DNA from: Rhizoclosmatium globosum
Taxonomy: Eukaryota > Chytridiomycota > Chytridiomycetes > Chytridiales > Chytriomycetaceae
Reading direction: 5' to 3'
Length of the DNA: 32,695 nucleotides
Assembly: GCA_002104985.1 (NCBI GenBank)
Contig: MCGO01000328.1
Coordinates: 1-32,695, forward strand
Position numbers and translations under genes: made by a program
Notes under the pieces: generated by a model
The model's input: the letters and a program-made list of their open reading frames with translations, nothing else
What the model was told of the DNA's origin: nothing
The model's database searches: none
Shown here: positions 1-9,239 of the stretch, piece after piece
How the letters are laid out: each line of letters begins with the position of its first letter
Position numbering within the stretch: position 1 is the first letter of the stretch

Positions 1-643
1 ATTATGCAAACCAATTGATAGCTGACGCAAGTTTCTTAACGTTCAACGTCCTATGAAGTAATATAGACCAGAGGAAGCATCCGTGGGAACCAAGATTCCG
101 TCGATTACATGTGTTATGCAATCAAACGAATGTGAACATGCAAGATTTTTTGAAGGGACAACAGAAAAACACGTGCATTCAGAAATTTTCAACTCAATTT
201 ATCAAAGTGCTTCTTGGAACACATGCGTCTGCTGCTTAAATCTGAACACATTAAGATGTAGGAATGAAAAGATAGGACATTTAAATGCCTTTTTTCGTTT
301 GAATATTTACGATTTTAATATTTCAATTGGTTGAAGATTTGGGTTGCTCCAAATTGAGCATTTTATCAATACAAGCCCAACATCGGGCTCATTTTCAAGT
401 TTTGAGGGCCTTAATCAAGATATTATGGGTTTAGAGCGAGAAAAGTTCGAGAAGCCCAATTTATTACCAAAGAGTTAAACCCAATCATCACAACAACAAA
501 AAATCCCAAAACCCAGAATATCAGCAAATTCCTCTCGAAAAGCGTTTAAAAAAATTGGCTAAAAACAGAAGATTCAGAATAAAAAGAGATTCATAAAGTT
601 AAGAAAGGAAAAAGAGAAACGAAAGAGGTTCGTAGAAATAAAC
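1..643. other. 3' flank of the surface-protein gene (left arm), no gene seen
   Basis: AT-rich sequence downstream of the minus-strand stop at 644. It includes a small stem-loop (agccc, six bases, gggct) around 374-389. The short plus-strand ORF at 83-334 shows no recognisable feature and its mirror adds no support. Confidence 0.5.
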
Positions 644-3483
644 TTACATCACGAAAGCAAGAAAATTGACAGAGAAAATGGAGATGGCAGTGGTAAATGC
701 ATTGCTGACTTTGATATTCACACCGTTGCCGCCGTTACCACCATTACCGCCGTTTCCACCGTTTCCACCATTACCGCCGTTACCCCCGTTTCCGCCGTTG
801 TTTCCGTTGTTGTTGCTTCCGTTACCACCGTTGTTTCCATTAATGGCAGTGACGACAGTGGTTACAACAACAGTTGCAGGACAACAGTAATACCCTGATT
901 ACACCATTGAACGACAGTACTCGATCCATCCACATAACAAACATTCGAGAGACCGTTCTGGTTTGCTGGAGCGGTGACAGTTTGACCTTGGTTGCAAGTT
1001 TGGTTGACATAGGCTGAATTGTTGACAACACAAAGGTTGCATCCAGATGGGCAGTTGATAGTGAGGCCCGCTGCGTTTGCAGTAGTGGCGGCATTGGTTG
1101 AAGCAGTGGTAGTTGGGGCAACTGTCGCGGCTGAAGTAGCTACGACCTTGCTAGTTGAAGCGGCGGCAGAAGAAGCGACAACTTGTGAAGCTGAAACTGA
1201 AGAGGCGGCAGAAGAGCTTAGTAAAGAACCCAGTACCAGATGCAAGGGTGGATTGGGAAGCAGAAACAGTAGAAGTGGCTTGAGCAGTGGCGGAAGTGGC
1301 TGGCACCACAGGTGCTGGTAGTTCAATGGGAGCAACAGCTGTAACAATGGTAAAGCTTGGTGCATTTCCAGCTCTTCTTTTTGAGGTCGTCTTTCCAGCA
1401 AAAATAACTGAGGCAATCGGAGTTCTTCCAGTAATTGCAAGAATCGTCAAAGAACCGTTTTCGTCCAAGTCCAACGTGTACCAAATACTTGAGATTGTGT
1501 TTGGAAGCAGGTAAGTAATCGAGAATCCTAAATCAAAAACTGTTAAAAATATAAAACGCCTTTATAATTCTATTGTTATACCATCCCCTGCGATCGCTGC
1601 GTTCGCAACTCCAGCAACGTAAACACTTGGAGTGGAGAAACTTGAAGCGGTGTAGCCATTTGGAGTGATAAGCAAGGCAACTGCGTTTAATCCTGGCGCT
1701 GCAGTGTTGTTAACTGCCGGCATTTCAGCGCCTGCAATAGAAGAGGGCTTTCCAGGAGTAACAGTTTCTACAATAGTAAAGATTGAGTTGATTTTTGCAA
1801 CGTCAACGTTTCCAAGAGCTGATGGAATCTAGTTTTCATGAGTTAGAGCTGATTTCTGAGTTTATAGGACTTACCTTGAAGTTCATTTTAGCAACGACAG
1901 CAGCAGCATCACCAGTGTATTTTGGAAGCGTGTTGTTTGTTGGTTGCTTAACGCTGGCAAGGAGTTTATCGATCGCTTCGGATGGTTTTGTGATTGCCGG
2001 ACAAGGGTTTGTCTTCACATCAGTTGGAAGAAGTGGGTTGCAACCAGAAAAAATGGCAGAAGAAGTAGCGGCTGATGGGGCTGTGGTGGTCAGAGTAGCG
2101 ACTGTCCCTTTTTGAGACTCTGTCGAGGTAGCAAAAGAATCACTGTTCTTCGTAACCGCAGGAGCCGAGATAGTTGTGAGAGTTGGATTGCCATTTGAAG
2201 CAAATGTGCTACTGCCAGGAATTGCAGTTGCGAGAGTTACATAACTATTTGAAACGATGGTTGAGATGATATAATCTGTGGAGTGTGAAGAGACAGTAGT
2301 ATGGGTAATGATCGAAACAGTAGAGTCAGTAGAGCCTGTTTTTTCTAAAGTGGTAGGTCCATTAGAGTCTGCTTTAGAAACAGTGGAAGCAGTCGGGATG
2401 ACAGTGGATACAACAGTGGCAACTACAGTTGTTGAAATTTTGTATTTGTCACCAACTTCTTTGGGGACAACGAGGATATTTTTATCAGCTGACACGAGGT
2501 TAGCTCCAACCAATGCGGTCTTAAAGAAACATAGACCAGCTTCTGAATTCGCATCAGTAGGAACTAGGATTCCAGCAATACAAGTAACTTGTTTCCCGCA
2601 CTTGCTTCGGCAGTCTTCTGAGTCTGTGACAGTAACACCGTCGTTCTTGATGTTGTTACCGCCGTAATCAAACCCTTTGACAAAACCTGAGCCGTTGCTC
2701 TTGACATACGAATCGATGTTCGCATCTTTTGCAAACGCATCCATGACTTTGCCCAGTAGCGCACACGTCTTGTCACTAGTCTTGTACACAAAACCGGAAC
2801 AGTCAGGCAAAGCCTCGCAATTGACAGCACATTTGATCCACTGAGAGAACCCCATATGCTTCCTTGGTATCAATATTCAATCCTGGAAGCTTGACATATT
2901 TAACTTCATTAGAAACTAGAGGAGGATCAGGAAAGAAACAGTGTATTTGTCACCAATCCCCTTGGGACAACGATGATATTTTTATCAGCTGACACGAGGT
3001 TAGCTCCAACCAATGCGGTCTGAAAGAAACATAGACCAGCTTCTGAATTCGCATCAGTAGGAACTAGGATTCCAGCAATACAAGTAACTTGTTTCCCGCA
3101 CTTGCTTCGACAGTCTTCTGAGTCTGTGACAGTAACACCGTCGTTCTTGATGTTGTTACCGCCGTATCAAACCCTTTGACAAAACCTGAGCCGTTGCTCT
3201 TGACATACGAATCGATGTTCGCATCTTTTGCAAACGCATCCATGACTTTGCCCAGTAGCGCACACGTCTTGTCATAGTCTTGTACACAAACCGGAACAGT
3301 CAGGCAAAGCCTCGCAATTGACAGCACATTGATCCACTGAGAGAACCCATATGCTTCCTTGGTATCAATCTTCAATCCTGGAAGCTTGACATATTTTACG
3401 TCAGAAGCAGGGGCGACTGGGACTGCAGCTACGAACTGGCTGAGAACACCGAGAGCAAGGAGAGCAGTATGGACAACCGTCAT
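644..3483 (-). CDS. Secreted PAN/Apple-like surface protein, left-arm copy (frame broken)
   Basis: Probable cell-surface or adhesin-like protein. From the ATG at 3483: a signal peptide (MTVVHTALLALGVLSQFVAA), two nearly identical PAN-like modules of about 166 residues with Cys pairs such as CAVNCEALPDCSGF and DCRSKCGKQVTCIAG, a Ser/Thr-rich stretch, a second globular part, an Ala/Ser/Thr-rich linker, a Cys-rich segment (INCPSGCNLC), a Gly-Asn repeat and a hydrophobic C-terminus that fits a GPI-anchor signal. Introns are at 1829-1874 and 1528-1581. The region 1836-2873 is open for 345 codons in this arm but broken in the other arm. Lesions here include missing bases near 880, 1218, 3174 and 3273. 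The PAN assignment rests on Cys pattern and context, not on a search. Confidence 0.75.
721..842 (-). repeat. Gly-Asn codon repeat (left arm)
   Basis: Imperfect 6- and 9-base repeats of ggN/aaY codons encode a run of NGG/GGN units just before the C-terminal hydrophobic segment. The length equals that of the other arm, so no slippage separates the two copies. Confidence 0.9.
2441..3396 (-). repeat. Two tandem 0.5-kb PAN-module units (left arm)
   Basis: The stretch encoding VKYVKLPGL through GDKY occurs twice in a row with a period of about 495 bases here, reduced by small deletions from the 498 seen in the right arm. The units are almost identical; the clearest differences are at the segment boundary. 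Confidence 0.9.
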
Positions 3484-3753
3484 GATGTCTCTAATTGACG
3501 GAACAAGTAAGCGACCAACGTCGTTAAGTTGCAAAGTCGATTACCACTTGAAATCGTCAATTATTATCTTGGGAGAAAAGAAAGGGGAGAGCATGCTACC
3601 GTCGTTTTTCTTTTGTGTCCTCCAAGGCTCTCGGGCTTGAAATTTTCAATGAGTGTAATTTGCAGACCGAAATTTGCTAATGTTCGACACTGTTCAGACT
3701 CACAATTAGACTCAAATCGTCCCGGTGTGCTCCGGAACGCATGCCTCATATAA

Positions 3754-4029
3754 TTATGCTTCGGAAGTGAAGGGCTGTCGGAATATACGGTTGTATAAGG
3801 GACGAGAAGCGTGTGGGAAGCAACTGGGAAGTGGAGATGGCTGGCTTTGAGAAGATTTTAATAGCAATGAAAAAAATACGCTCACAAGGTGTTGTATTTC
3901 TACTTCAGTTGAGGTAGTTTTATGTATTGCTTGCAGAGTGTGTAAATTTGCATTCTCGAACCTGATTGAAGATCGGAGGTTGACATGCGCCGGCAACGCC
4001 ACATCCGGAGCACTTAAAATCTTATCCAA
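3754..4029 (-). CDS. Short ORF, unknown, mirror of 5136-5411
   Basis: A 91-codon open frame identical in protein sequence to its mirror at 5136-5411. It begins at a TTG, so a true start is not visible. The first 48 residues look coding (polar, mixed composition) and end at a GTGAGC donor-like site; the rest is probably intron or promoter of the surface-protein gene. I do not recognise it. Confidence 0.2.
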   Translation of the reverse strand: MDKILSAPDVALPAHVNLRSSIRFENANLHTLQAIHKTTSTEVEIQHLVSVFFSLLLKSSQSQPSPLPSCFPHASRPLYNRIFRQPFTSEA

Positions 4030-4135
4030 TTGAAGAACAATAGTAAAATTTCGCTTTCGTCACAGCACGCGTCAGTTTGGCTTTCTTTATTGTGAGAGGA
4101 CGTTTCATATAGCGAAATAAATTTAAAAATTTTAT

Positions 4136-4513
4136 GTGCAGCCCAAGGCTTTCGTTCCAATTCACAACATTTTGAACTTTAGAGCAACTCCTCCGGTGAC
4201 AGTTGCTCCCGACACAAAACACAAAAAGCATCTTGTTCGATCACGGACTTTCCCGAGTCAACACCACTCTCACAGATTCACTCTAATTCTCTCGATTGTT
4301 TTTCGAATCAGTAAACGGGCGGAGGTCGGAGTATGGATTCAATCTAATCCGTTAGCATCTGGAAGTTTTGAAGCCACCCCCATAGGTTTTGAAGGCAAGT
4401 GTGAGCTGGTTATGGCCGATTCATACACCCATGTATCATTATCAAATTCACGGCAGCTCTATCATCAAACGCAATGCACTCTTGCTCTCCAACTCAGCCT
4501 ACTATTGCGGTGA
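4136..4513 (+). CDS. Unknown ORF running into the palindrome centre
   Basis: An open frame of 125 codons pointing at the centre from the left arm. The mirrored frame lies on the minus strand at about 4656-5030, and a related ORF (4535-4753, minus) crosses the centre. An extra A near 4476, absent from the right arm, changes the frame of the last part. If the palindrome is an artefact, this would be a gene truncated at the fold. No family is recognised. Confidence 0.2.
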   Translation: MQPKAFVPIHNILNFRATPPVTVAPDTKHKKHLVRSRTFPSQHHSHRFTLILSIVFRISKRAEVGVWIQSNPLASGSFEATPIGFEGKCELVMADSYTHVSLSNSRQLYHQTQCTLALQLSLLLR

Positions 4514-4566
4514 AGCATAATCTATTACATGTCCTTAATCCCAGGCTCGAATCCAGCCTCTCCTCT

Positions 4567-4600
4567 TTGAGCCTCTCCTCTTTGTTTCTAAGAAGAAGAG
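4567..4600. other. Centre (loop) of the palindrome
   Basis: The arms stop pairing after 4566/4601, leaving about 34 purine/pyrimidine-biased bases. The left edge carries a 15-base direct repeat, gcctctcctctttga at 4556-4570 followed by gcctctcctctttgt at 4571-4585. The second copy can also pair with the right arm, giving a shorter loop centred near 4591. Polypyrimidine running into polypurine is what a hairpin or template-switch point would look like. No gene feature is visible here. Confidence 0.8.
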
Positions 4601-5135
4601 AGAGGAGAGGCTGGATTCGAGCCTGGGATTAAGGACATGTAATAGATTATGCTTCACCGCAATAGTAGCTGAGTTGGAGAGCAAGAGGCATTGCGTTTGA
4701 TGATAGAGCTGCCGTGAATTTGATAATGATACATGGGTGTATGAATCGGCCATAACCAGCTCACACTTGCCTTCAAAACCTATGGGGGTGGCTTCAAAAC
4801 TTCCAGATGCTAACGGATTAGATTGAATCCATACTCCGACCTCCGCCCGTTTACTGATTCGAAAAACAATCGAGAGAATTAGAGTGAATCTGTGAGAGTG
4901 GTGTTGACTCGGGAAAGTCCGTGATCGAACAAGATGCTTTTGTGTTTTGTGTCGGGAGCAACTGTCACCGGAGGAGTTGCTCTAAAGTTCAAAATGTTGT
5001 GAATTGGAACGAAAGCCTTGGGCTGCACATAAAAATTTTTAAATTTATTTCGCTATATGAAACGTCCTCTCACAATAAAGAAAGCCAAACTGACGCGTGC
5101 TGTGACGAAAGCGAAATTTTACTATTGTTCTTCAA

Positions 5136-5411
5136 TTGGATAAGATTTTAAGTGCTCCGGATGTGGCGTTGCCGGCGCATGTCAACCTCCGATCTTCAAT
5201 CAGGTTCGAGAATGCAAATTTACACACTCTGCAAGCAATACATAAAACTACCTCAACTGAAGTAGAAATACAACACCTTGTGAGCGTATTTTTTTCATTG
5301 CTATTAAAATCTTCTCAAAGCCAGCCATCTCCACTTCCCAGTTGCTTCCCACACGCTTCTCGTCCCTTATACAACCGTATATTCCGACAGCCCTTCACTT
5401 CCGAAGCATAA
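5136..5411 (+). CDS. Short ORF, unknown, possible exon upstream of the surface-protein gene
   Basis: Contains LSAPDVALPAHVNLRSS and continues to EIQHL, where a GTGAGC donor-like site follows. It has no ATG of its own. It could be an exon of a gene cut by the palindrome centre, or chance open frame in the promoter. It is identical in both arms, which only shows that this part carries no sequencing difference. Confidence 0.22.
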   Translation: MDKILSAPDVALPAHVNLRSSIRFENANLHTLQAIHKTTSTEVEIQHLVSVFFSLLLKSSQSQPSPLPSCFPHASRPLYNRIFRQPFTSEA

Positions 5412-5684
5412 TTATATGAGGCATGCGTTCCGGAGCACACCGGGACGATTTGAGTCTAATTGTGAGTCTGAACAGTGTCGAACATTAGCAAAATTTCGGT
5501 CTGCAAATTACACTCATTGAAAATTTCAAGCCCGAGAGCCTTGGAGGACACAAAAGAAAAACGACGGTAGCATGCTCTCCCCTTTCTTTTCTCCCAAAGA
5601 TAATAATTGACGATTTCAAGTGGTAATCGACTTTGCAACTTAACGACGTTGGTCGCTTACTTGTTTCCGTCAATTAGAGACATC

Positions 5685-8523
5685 ATGACGGTTGTCCATA
5701 CTCTCTCCTTGCTCTCGGTGTTCTCAGCCAGTTCGTAGCTGCAGTCCCAGTCGCCCCTGCTTCTGACGTAAAATATGTCAAGCTTCCAGGATTGAAGATT
5801 GATACCAAGGAAGCATATGGGTTCTCTCAGTGGATCAATGTGCTGTCAATTGCGAGGCTTTGCCTGACTGTTCCGTTTTGTGTACAAGACTAGTGACAAG
5901 ACGTGTGCGCTACTGGGCAAAGTCATGGATGCGTTTGCAAAAGATGCGAACATCGATTCGTATGTCAAGAGCAACGGCTCAGGTTTTGTCAAAGGTTTGA
6001 TTACGGCGGTAACAACATCAAGAACGACGGTGTTACTGTCACAGACTCAGAAGACTGTCGAAGCAAGTGCGGGAAACAAGTTACTTGTATTGCTGGAATC
6101 CTAGTTCCTACTGATGCGAATTCAGAAGCTGGTCTATGTTTCTTTCAGACCGCATTGGTTGGAGCTAACCTCGTGTCAGCTGATAAAAATATCATCGTTG
6201 TCCCAAGGGGAGTTGGTGACAAATACACTGTTTCTATTCCTGATCCTCCTCTAGTTTCTAATGAAGTTAAATATGTCAAGCTTCCAGGATTGAATATTGA
6301 TACCAAGGAAGCATATGGGGTTCTCTCAGTGGATCAAATGTGCTGTCAATTGCGAGGCTTTGCCTGACTGTTCCGGTTTTGTGTACAAGACTAGTGACAA
6401 GACGTGTGCGCTACTGGGCAAAGTCATGGATGCGTTTGCAAAAGATGCGAACATCGATTCGTATGTCAAGAGCAACGGCTCAGGTTTTGTCAAAGGTTTG
6501 ATTACGGCGGTAACAACATCAAAACGACGGTGTTACTGTCACAGACTCAGAAGACTGCCGAAGCAAGTGCGGGAAACAAGTTACTTGTATTGCTGGAATC
6601 CTAGTTCCTACTGATGCGAATTCAGAAGCTGGTCTATTTTCTTTAAGACCGCATTGGTTGGAGCTAACCTCGTGTCAGCTGATAAAAATATCCTCGTTGT
6701 CCCCAAAGAAGTTGGTGACAAATACAAATTTCAACAACTGTAGTTGCCACTGTTGTATCCACTGTCATCCCGACTGCTTCCACTGTTTCTAAAGCAGACT
6801 CTAATGGACCTACCACTTTAGAAAAACAGGCTCTACTGACTCTACTGTTTCGATCATTACCCATACTACTGTCTCTTCACACTCCACAGATTATATCATC
6901 TCAACCATCGTTTCAAATAGTTATGTAACTCTCGCAACTGCAATTCCTGGCAGTAGCACATTTGCTTCAAATGGCAATCCAACTCTCACAACTATCTCGG
7001 CTCCTGCGGTTACGAAGAACAGTGATTCTTTTGCTACCTCGACAGAGTCTCAAAAAGGGACAGTCGCTACTCTGACCACCACAGCCCCATCAGCCGCTAC
7101 TTCTTCTGCCATTTTTTCTGGTTGCAACCCACTTCTTCCAACTGATGTGAAGACAAACCCTTGTCCGGCAATCACAAACCATCCGAAGCGATCGATAAAC
7201 TCCTTGCCAGCGTTAAGCAACCAACAAACAACACGCTTCCAAAATACACTGGTGATGCTGCTGCTGTCGTTGCTAAAATGAACTTCAAGGTAAGTCCTAT
7301 AAACTCAGAAATCAGCTCTAACTCATGAAAACTAGATTCCATCAGCTCTTGGAAACGTTGACGTTGCAAAAATCAACTCAATCTTTACTATTGTAGAAAC
7401 TGTTACTCCTGGAAAGCCTCTTCTATTGCAGGCGCTGAAATGCCGGCAGTTAACAACACTGCAGCGCCAGGATTAAACGCAGTTGCCTTGCTTATCACTC
7501 CAAATGGCTACACCGCTTCAAGTTTCTCCACTCCAAGTGTTTACGTTGCTGGAGTTGCGAACGCAGCGATCGCAGGGGATGGTATAAACAATAGAATTAT
7601 AAAGGCGTTTTATATTTTTAACAGTTTTTGATTTAGGATTCTCGATTACTTACCTGCTTCCAAACACAATCTCAAGTATTTGGTACACGTTGGACTTGGA
7701 CGAAAACGGTTCTTTGACGATTCTTGCAATTACTGGAAGAACTCCGATTGCCTCAGTTATTTTTGCTGGAAAGACGACCTCAAAAAGAAGAGCTGGAAAT
7801 GCACCAAGCTTTACCATTGTTACAGCTGTTGCTCCCATTGAACTACCAGCACCTGTGGTGCCAGCCACTTCCGCCACTGCTCAAGCCACTTCTACTGTTT
7901 CTGCTTCCCAATCCACCCTTGCATCTGGTACTGGGTCTCCTTTACTAAGCTCTTCTGCCGCCTCTTCAGTTTCAGCTTCACAAGTTGTCGCTTCTTCTGC
8001 CGCCGCTTCAACTAGCAAGGTCGTAGCTACTTCAGCCGCGACAGTTGCCCCAACTACCACTGCTTCAACCAATGCCGCCACTACTGCAAACGCAGCGGGC
8101 CTCACTATCAACTGCCCATCTGGATGCAACCTTTGTGTTGTCAACAATTCAGCCTATGTCAACCAAACTTGCAACCAAGGTCAAACTGTCACCGCTCCAG
8201 CAAACCAGAACGGTCTCTCGAATGTTTGTTATGTGGATGGATCGAGTACTGTCGTTCAATGGTGTAATCAGGGTATTACTGTTGTCCCTGCAACTGTTGT
8301 TGTAACCACTGTCGTCACTGCCATTAATGGAAACAACGGTGGTAACGGAAGCAACAACAACGGAAACAACGGCGGAAACGGGGGTAACGGCGGTAATGGT
8401 GGAAACGGTGGAAACGGCGGTAATGGTGGTAACGGCGGCAACGGTGTGAATATCAAAGTCAGCAATGCATTTACCACTGCCATCTCCATTTTCTCTGTCA
8501 ATTTTCTTGCTTTCGTGATGTAA
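5685..8523 (+). CDS. Secreted PAN/Apple-like surface protein, right-arm copy (frame broken)
   Basis: Mirror of the gene at 644-3483. The ATG at 5685 is followed by a one-base loss near 5702 that cuts off the signal peptide, which is intact in the other arm. Introns with clear GTAAGT/GTATAA donors and TAG acceptors lie at 7290-7335 and 7582-7636. The last exon is fully open from 7637 to the stop at 8521-8523: GFSITYLLPNTISSIWYTLD, then an Ala/Ser/Thr-rich region, a Cys-rich segment with NQTC and QWCNQG, a Gly-Asn repeat (8326-8446) and a hydrophobic tail (FTTAISIFSVNFLAF). Each arm is intact where the other is broken, so the true gene is probably functional. The closest relative in the window is the small PAN-like gene at 13920-14466. 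Confidence 0.75.
5771..6726 (+). repeat. Two tandem 498-bp PAN-module units (right arm)
   Basis: aaatatgtca starts at 5771 and again at 6269, a period of 498 bases or 166 codons, so the duplication is in frame. The units differ by a handful of substitutions, such as LKID against LNID and ILVVPKEVG against IIVVPRGVG, plus one-base indels. Because both units occur in both arms, the duplication precedes the palindrome, or belongs to the real locus if the palindrome is an artefact. Confidence 0.92.
8326..8446 (+). repeat. Gly-Asn codon repeat (right arm)
   Basis: Encodes about 40 residues consisting almost only of Gly and Asn with two Ser, located between the Cys-rich segment and the hydrophobic tail. 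This looks like a flexible stalk that holds the ectodomain away from a GPI anchor; that role is inference. Confidence 0.9.
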
Positions 8524-9239
8524 GTTTATTTCTACGAACCTCTTTCGTTTCTCTTTTTCCTTTCTTAACTTTATGAATCTCTTTTTATTCTGAATCTTCT
8601 GTTTTTAGCCAATTTTTTTAAACGCTTTTCGAGAGGAATTTGCTGATATTCTGGGTTTTGGGATTTTTTGTTGTTGTGATGATTGGGTTTAACTCTTTGG
8701 TAATAAATTGGGCTTCTCGAACTTTTCTCGCTCTAAACCCATAATATCTTGATTAAGGCCCTCAAAACTTGAAAATGAGCCCGATGTTGGGCTTGTATTG
8801 ATAAAATGCTCAATTTGGAGCAACCCAAATCTTCAACCAATTGAAATATTAAAATCGTAAATATTCAAACGAAAAAAGGCATTTAAATGTCCTATCTTTT
8901 CATTCCTACATCTTAATGTGTTCAGATTTAAGCAGCAGACGCATGTGTTCCAAGAAGCACTTTGATAAATTGAGTTGAAAATTTCTGAATGCACGTGTTT
9001 TTCTGTTGTCCCTTCAAAAATCTTGCATGTTCACATTCGTTTGATTGCATAACACATGTAATCGACGGAATCTTGGTTCCCACGGATGCTTCCTCTGGTC
9101 TATATTACTTCATAGGACGTTGAACGTTAAGAAACTTGCGTCAGCTATCAATTGGTTTGCATAATTGAATGAGAAGTCTCTTGAACATAATACCCATCAG
9201 TTAAAAGACAAATATGTCAAGAGAACTGTATTCATGCCG
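8524..9239. other. 3' flank of surface-protein gene and palindrome edge, no gene seen
   Basis: AT-rich flank with the same small agccc/gggct stem-loop as the left arm (about 8779-8794). The inverted repeat ends at 9165; 9166-9239 is the single-copy spacer before the stop codon of the next gene. No tRNA, mobile element or telomere repeat is visible. Confidence 0.5.

Larger units (their letters stand above)
1..4566. repeat. Left arm of a 9.2-kb inverted repeat
   Basis: The arm is the reverse complement of 4601-9165: base 1 pairs with 9165, and near the centre 4541 pairs with 4626. The sum of paired positions stays near 9166-9168 throughout, so net length differences are only one or two bases. 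I saw about ten small differences on reading both arms, nearly all one-base indels: for example a run of six T near 2339 against five A in the right arm, and four T near 1986 against three A near 7179. It holds a complete surface-protein gene on the minus strand. The arm ends exactly at the window edge. Confidence 0.97.
4601..9165. repeat. Right arm of the 9.2-kb inverted repeat
   Basis: Mirror image of 1-4566. The boundary at 9165 is defined only by the left arm running out at base 1; the sequence itself shows no junction, target-site duplication or transposon end there. Single-copy DNA begins at 9166, and the stop codon of the next gene lies only 75 bases further on. Relative to the left arm it lacks single bases near 5702, 6527, 6636, 6729, 6824 and 7179, and it keeps two or three bases that the left arm lost near 7935 and 8287. 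Confidence 0.97.

Noticed and set aside
1..60. Telomere at the left end
   Set aside because: No TTAGGG-type array is present at base 1 or at the palindrome centre.
374..389. Stem-loop agccc/gggct as a regulatory RNA structure
   Set aside because: Five-base stem, no conserved context; expected by chance.
666..890. Proline-rich ORF (repeated PPLPP), and its mirror at 8268-8501
   Set aside because: It is the antisense of the Gly-Asn repeat of the surface-protein gene.
862..1440. Leucine- and Ala-rich ORFs on alternative frames (also 7724-7948, 8045-8305)
   Set aside because: They are other-frame readings of the low-complexity Ala/Ser/Thr linker, which stays open in several frames.
1..9165. 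Fold-back transposon or other mobile element with long inverted repeats
   Set aside because: No transposase or target-site duplication is visible, the arms carry a cellular-type spliced gene, and the outer boundary is just the window edge.
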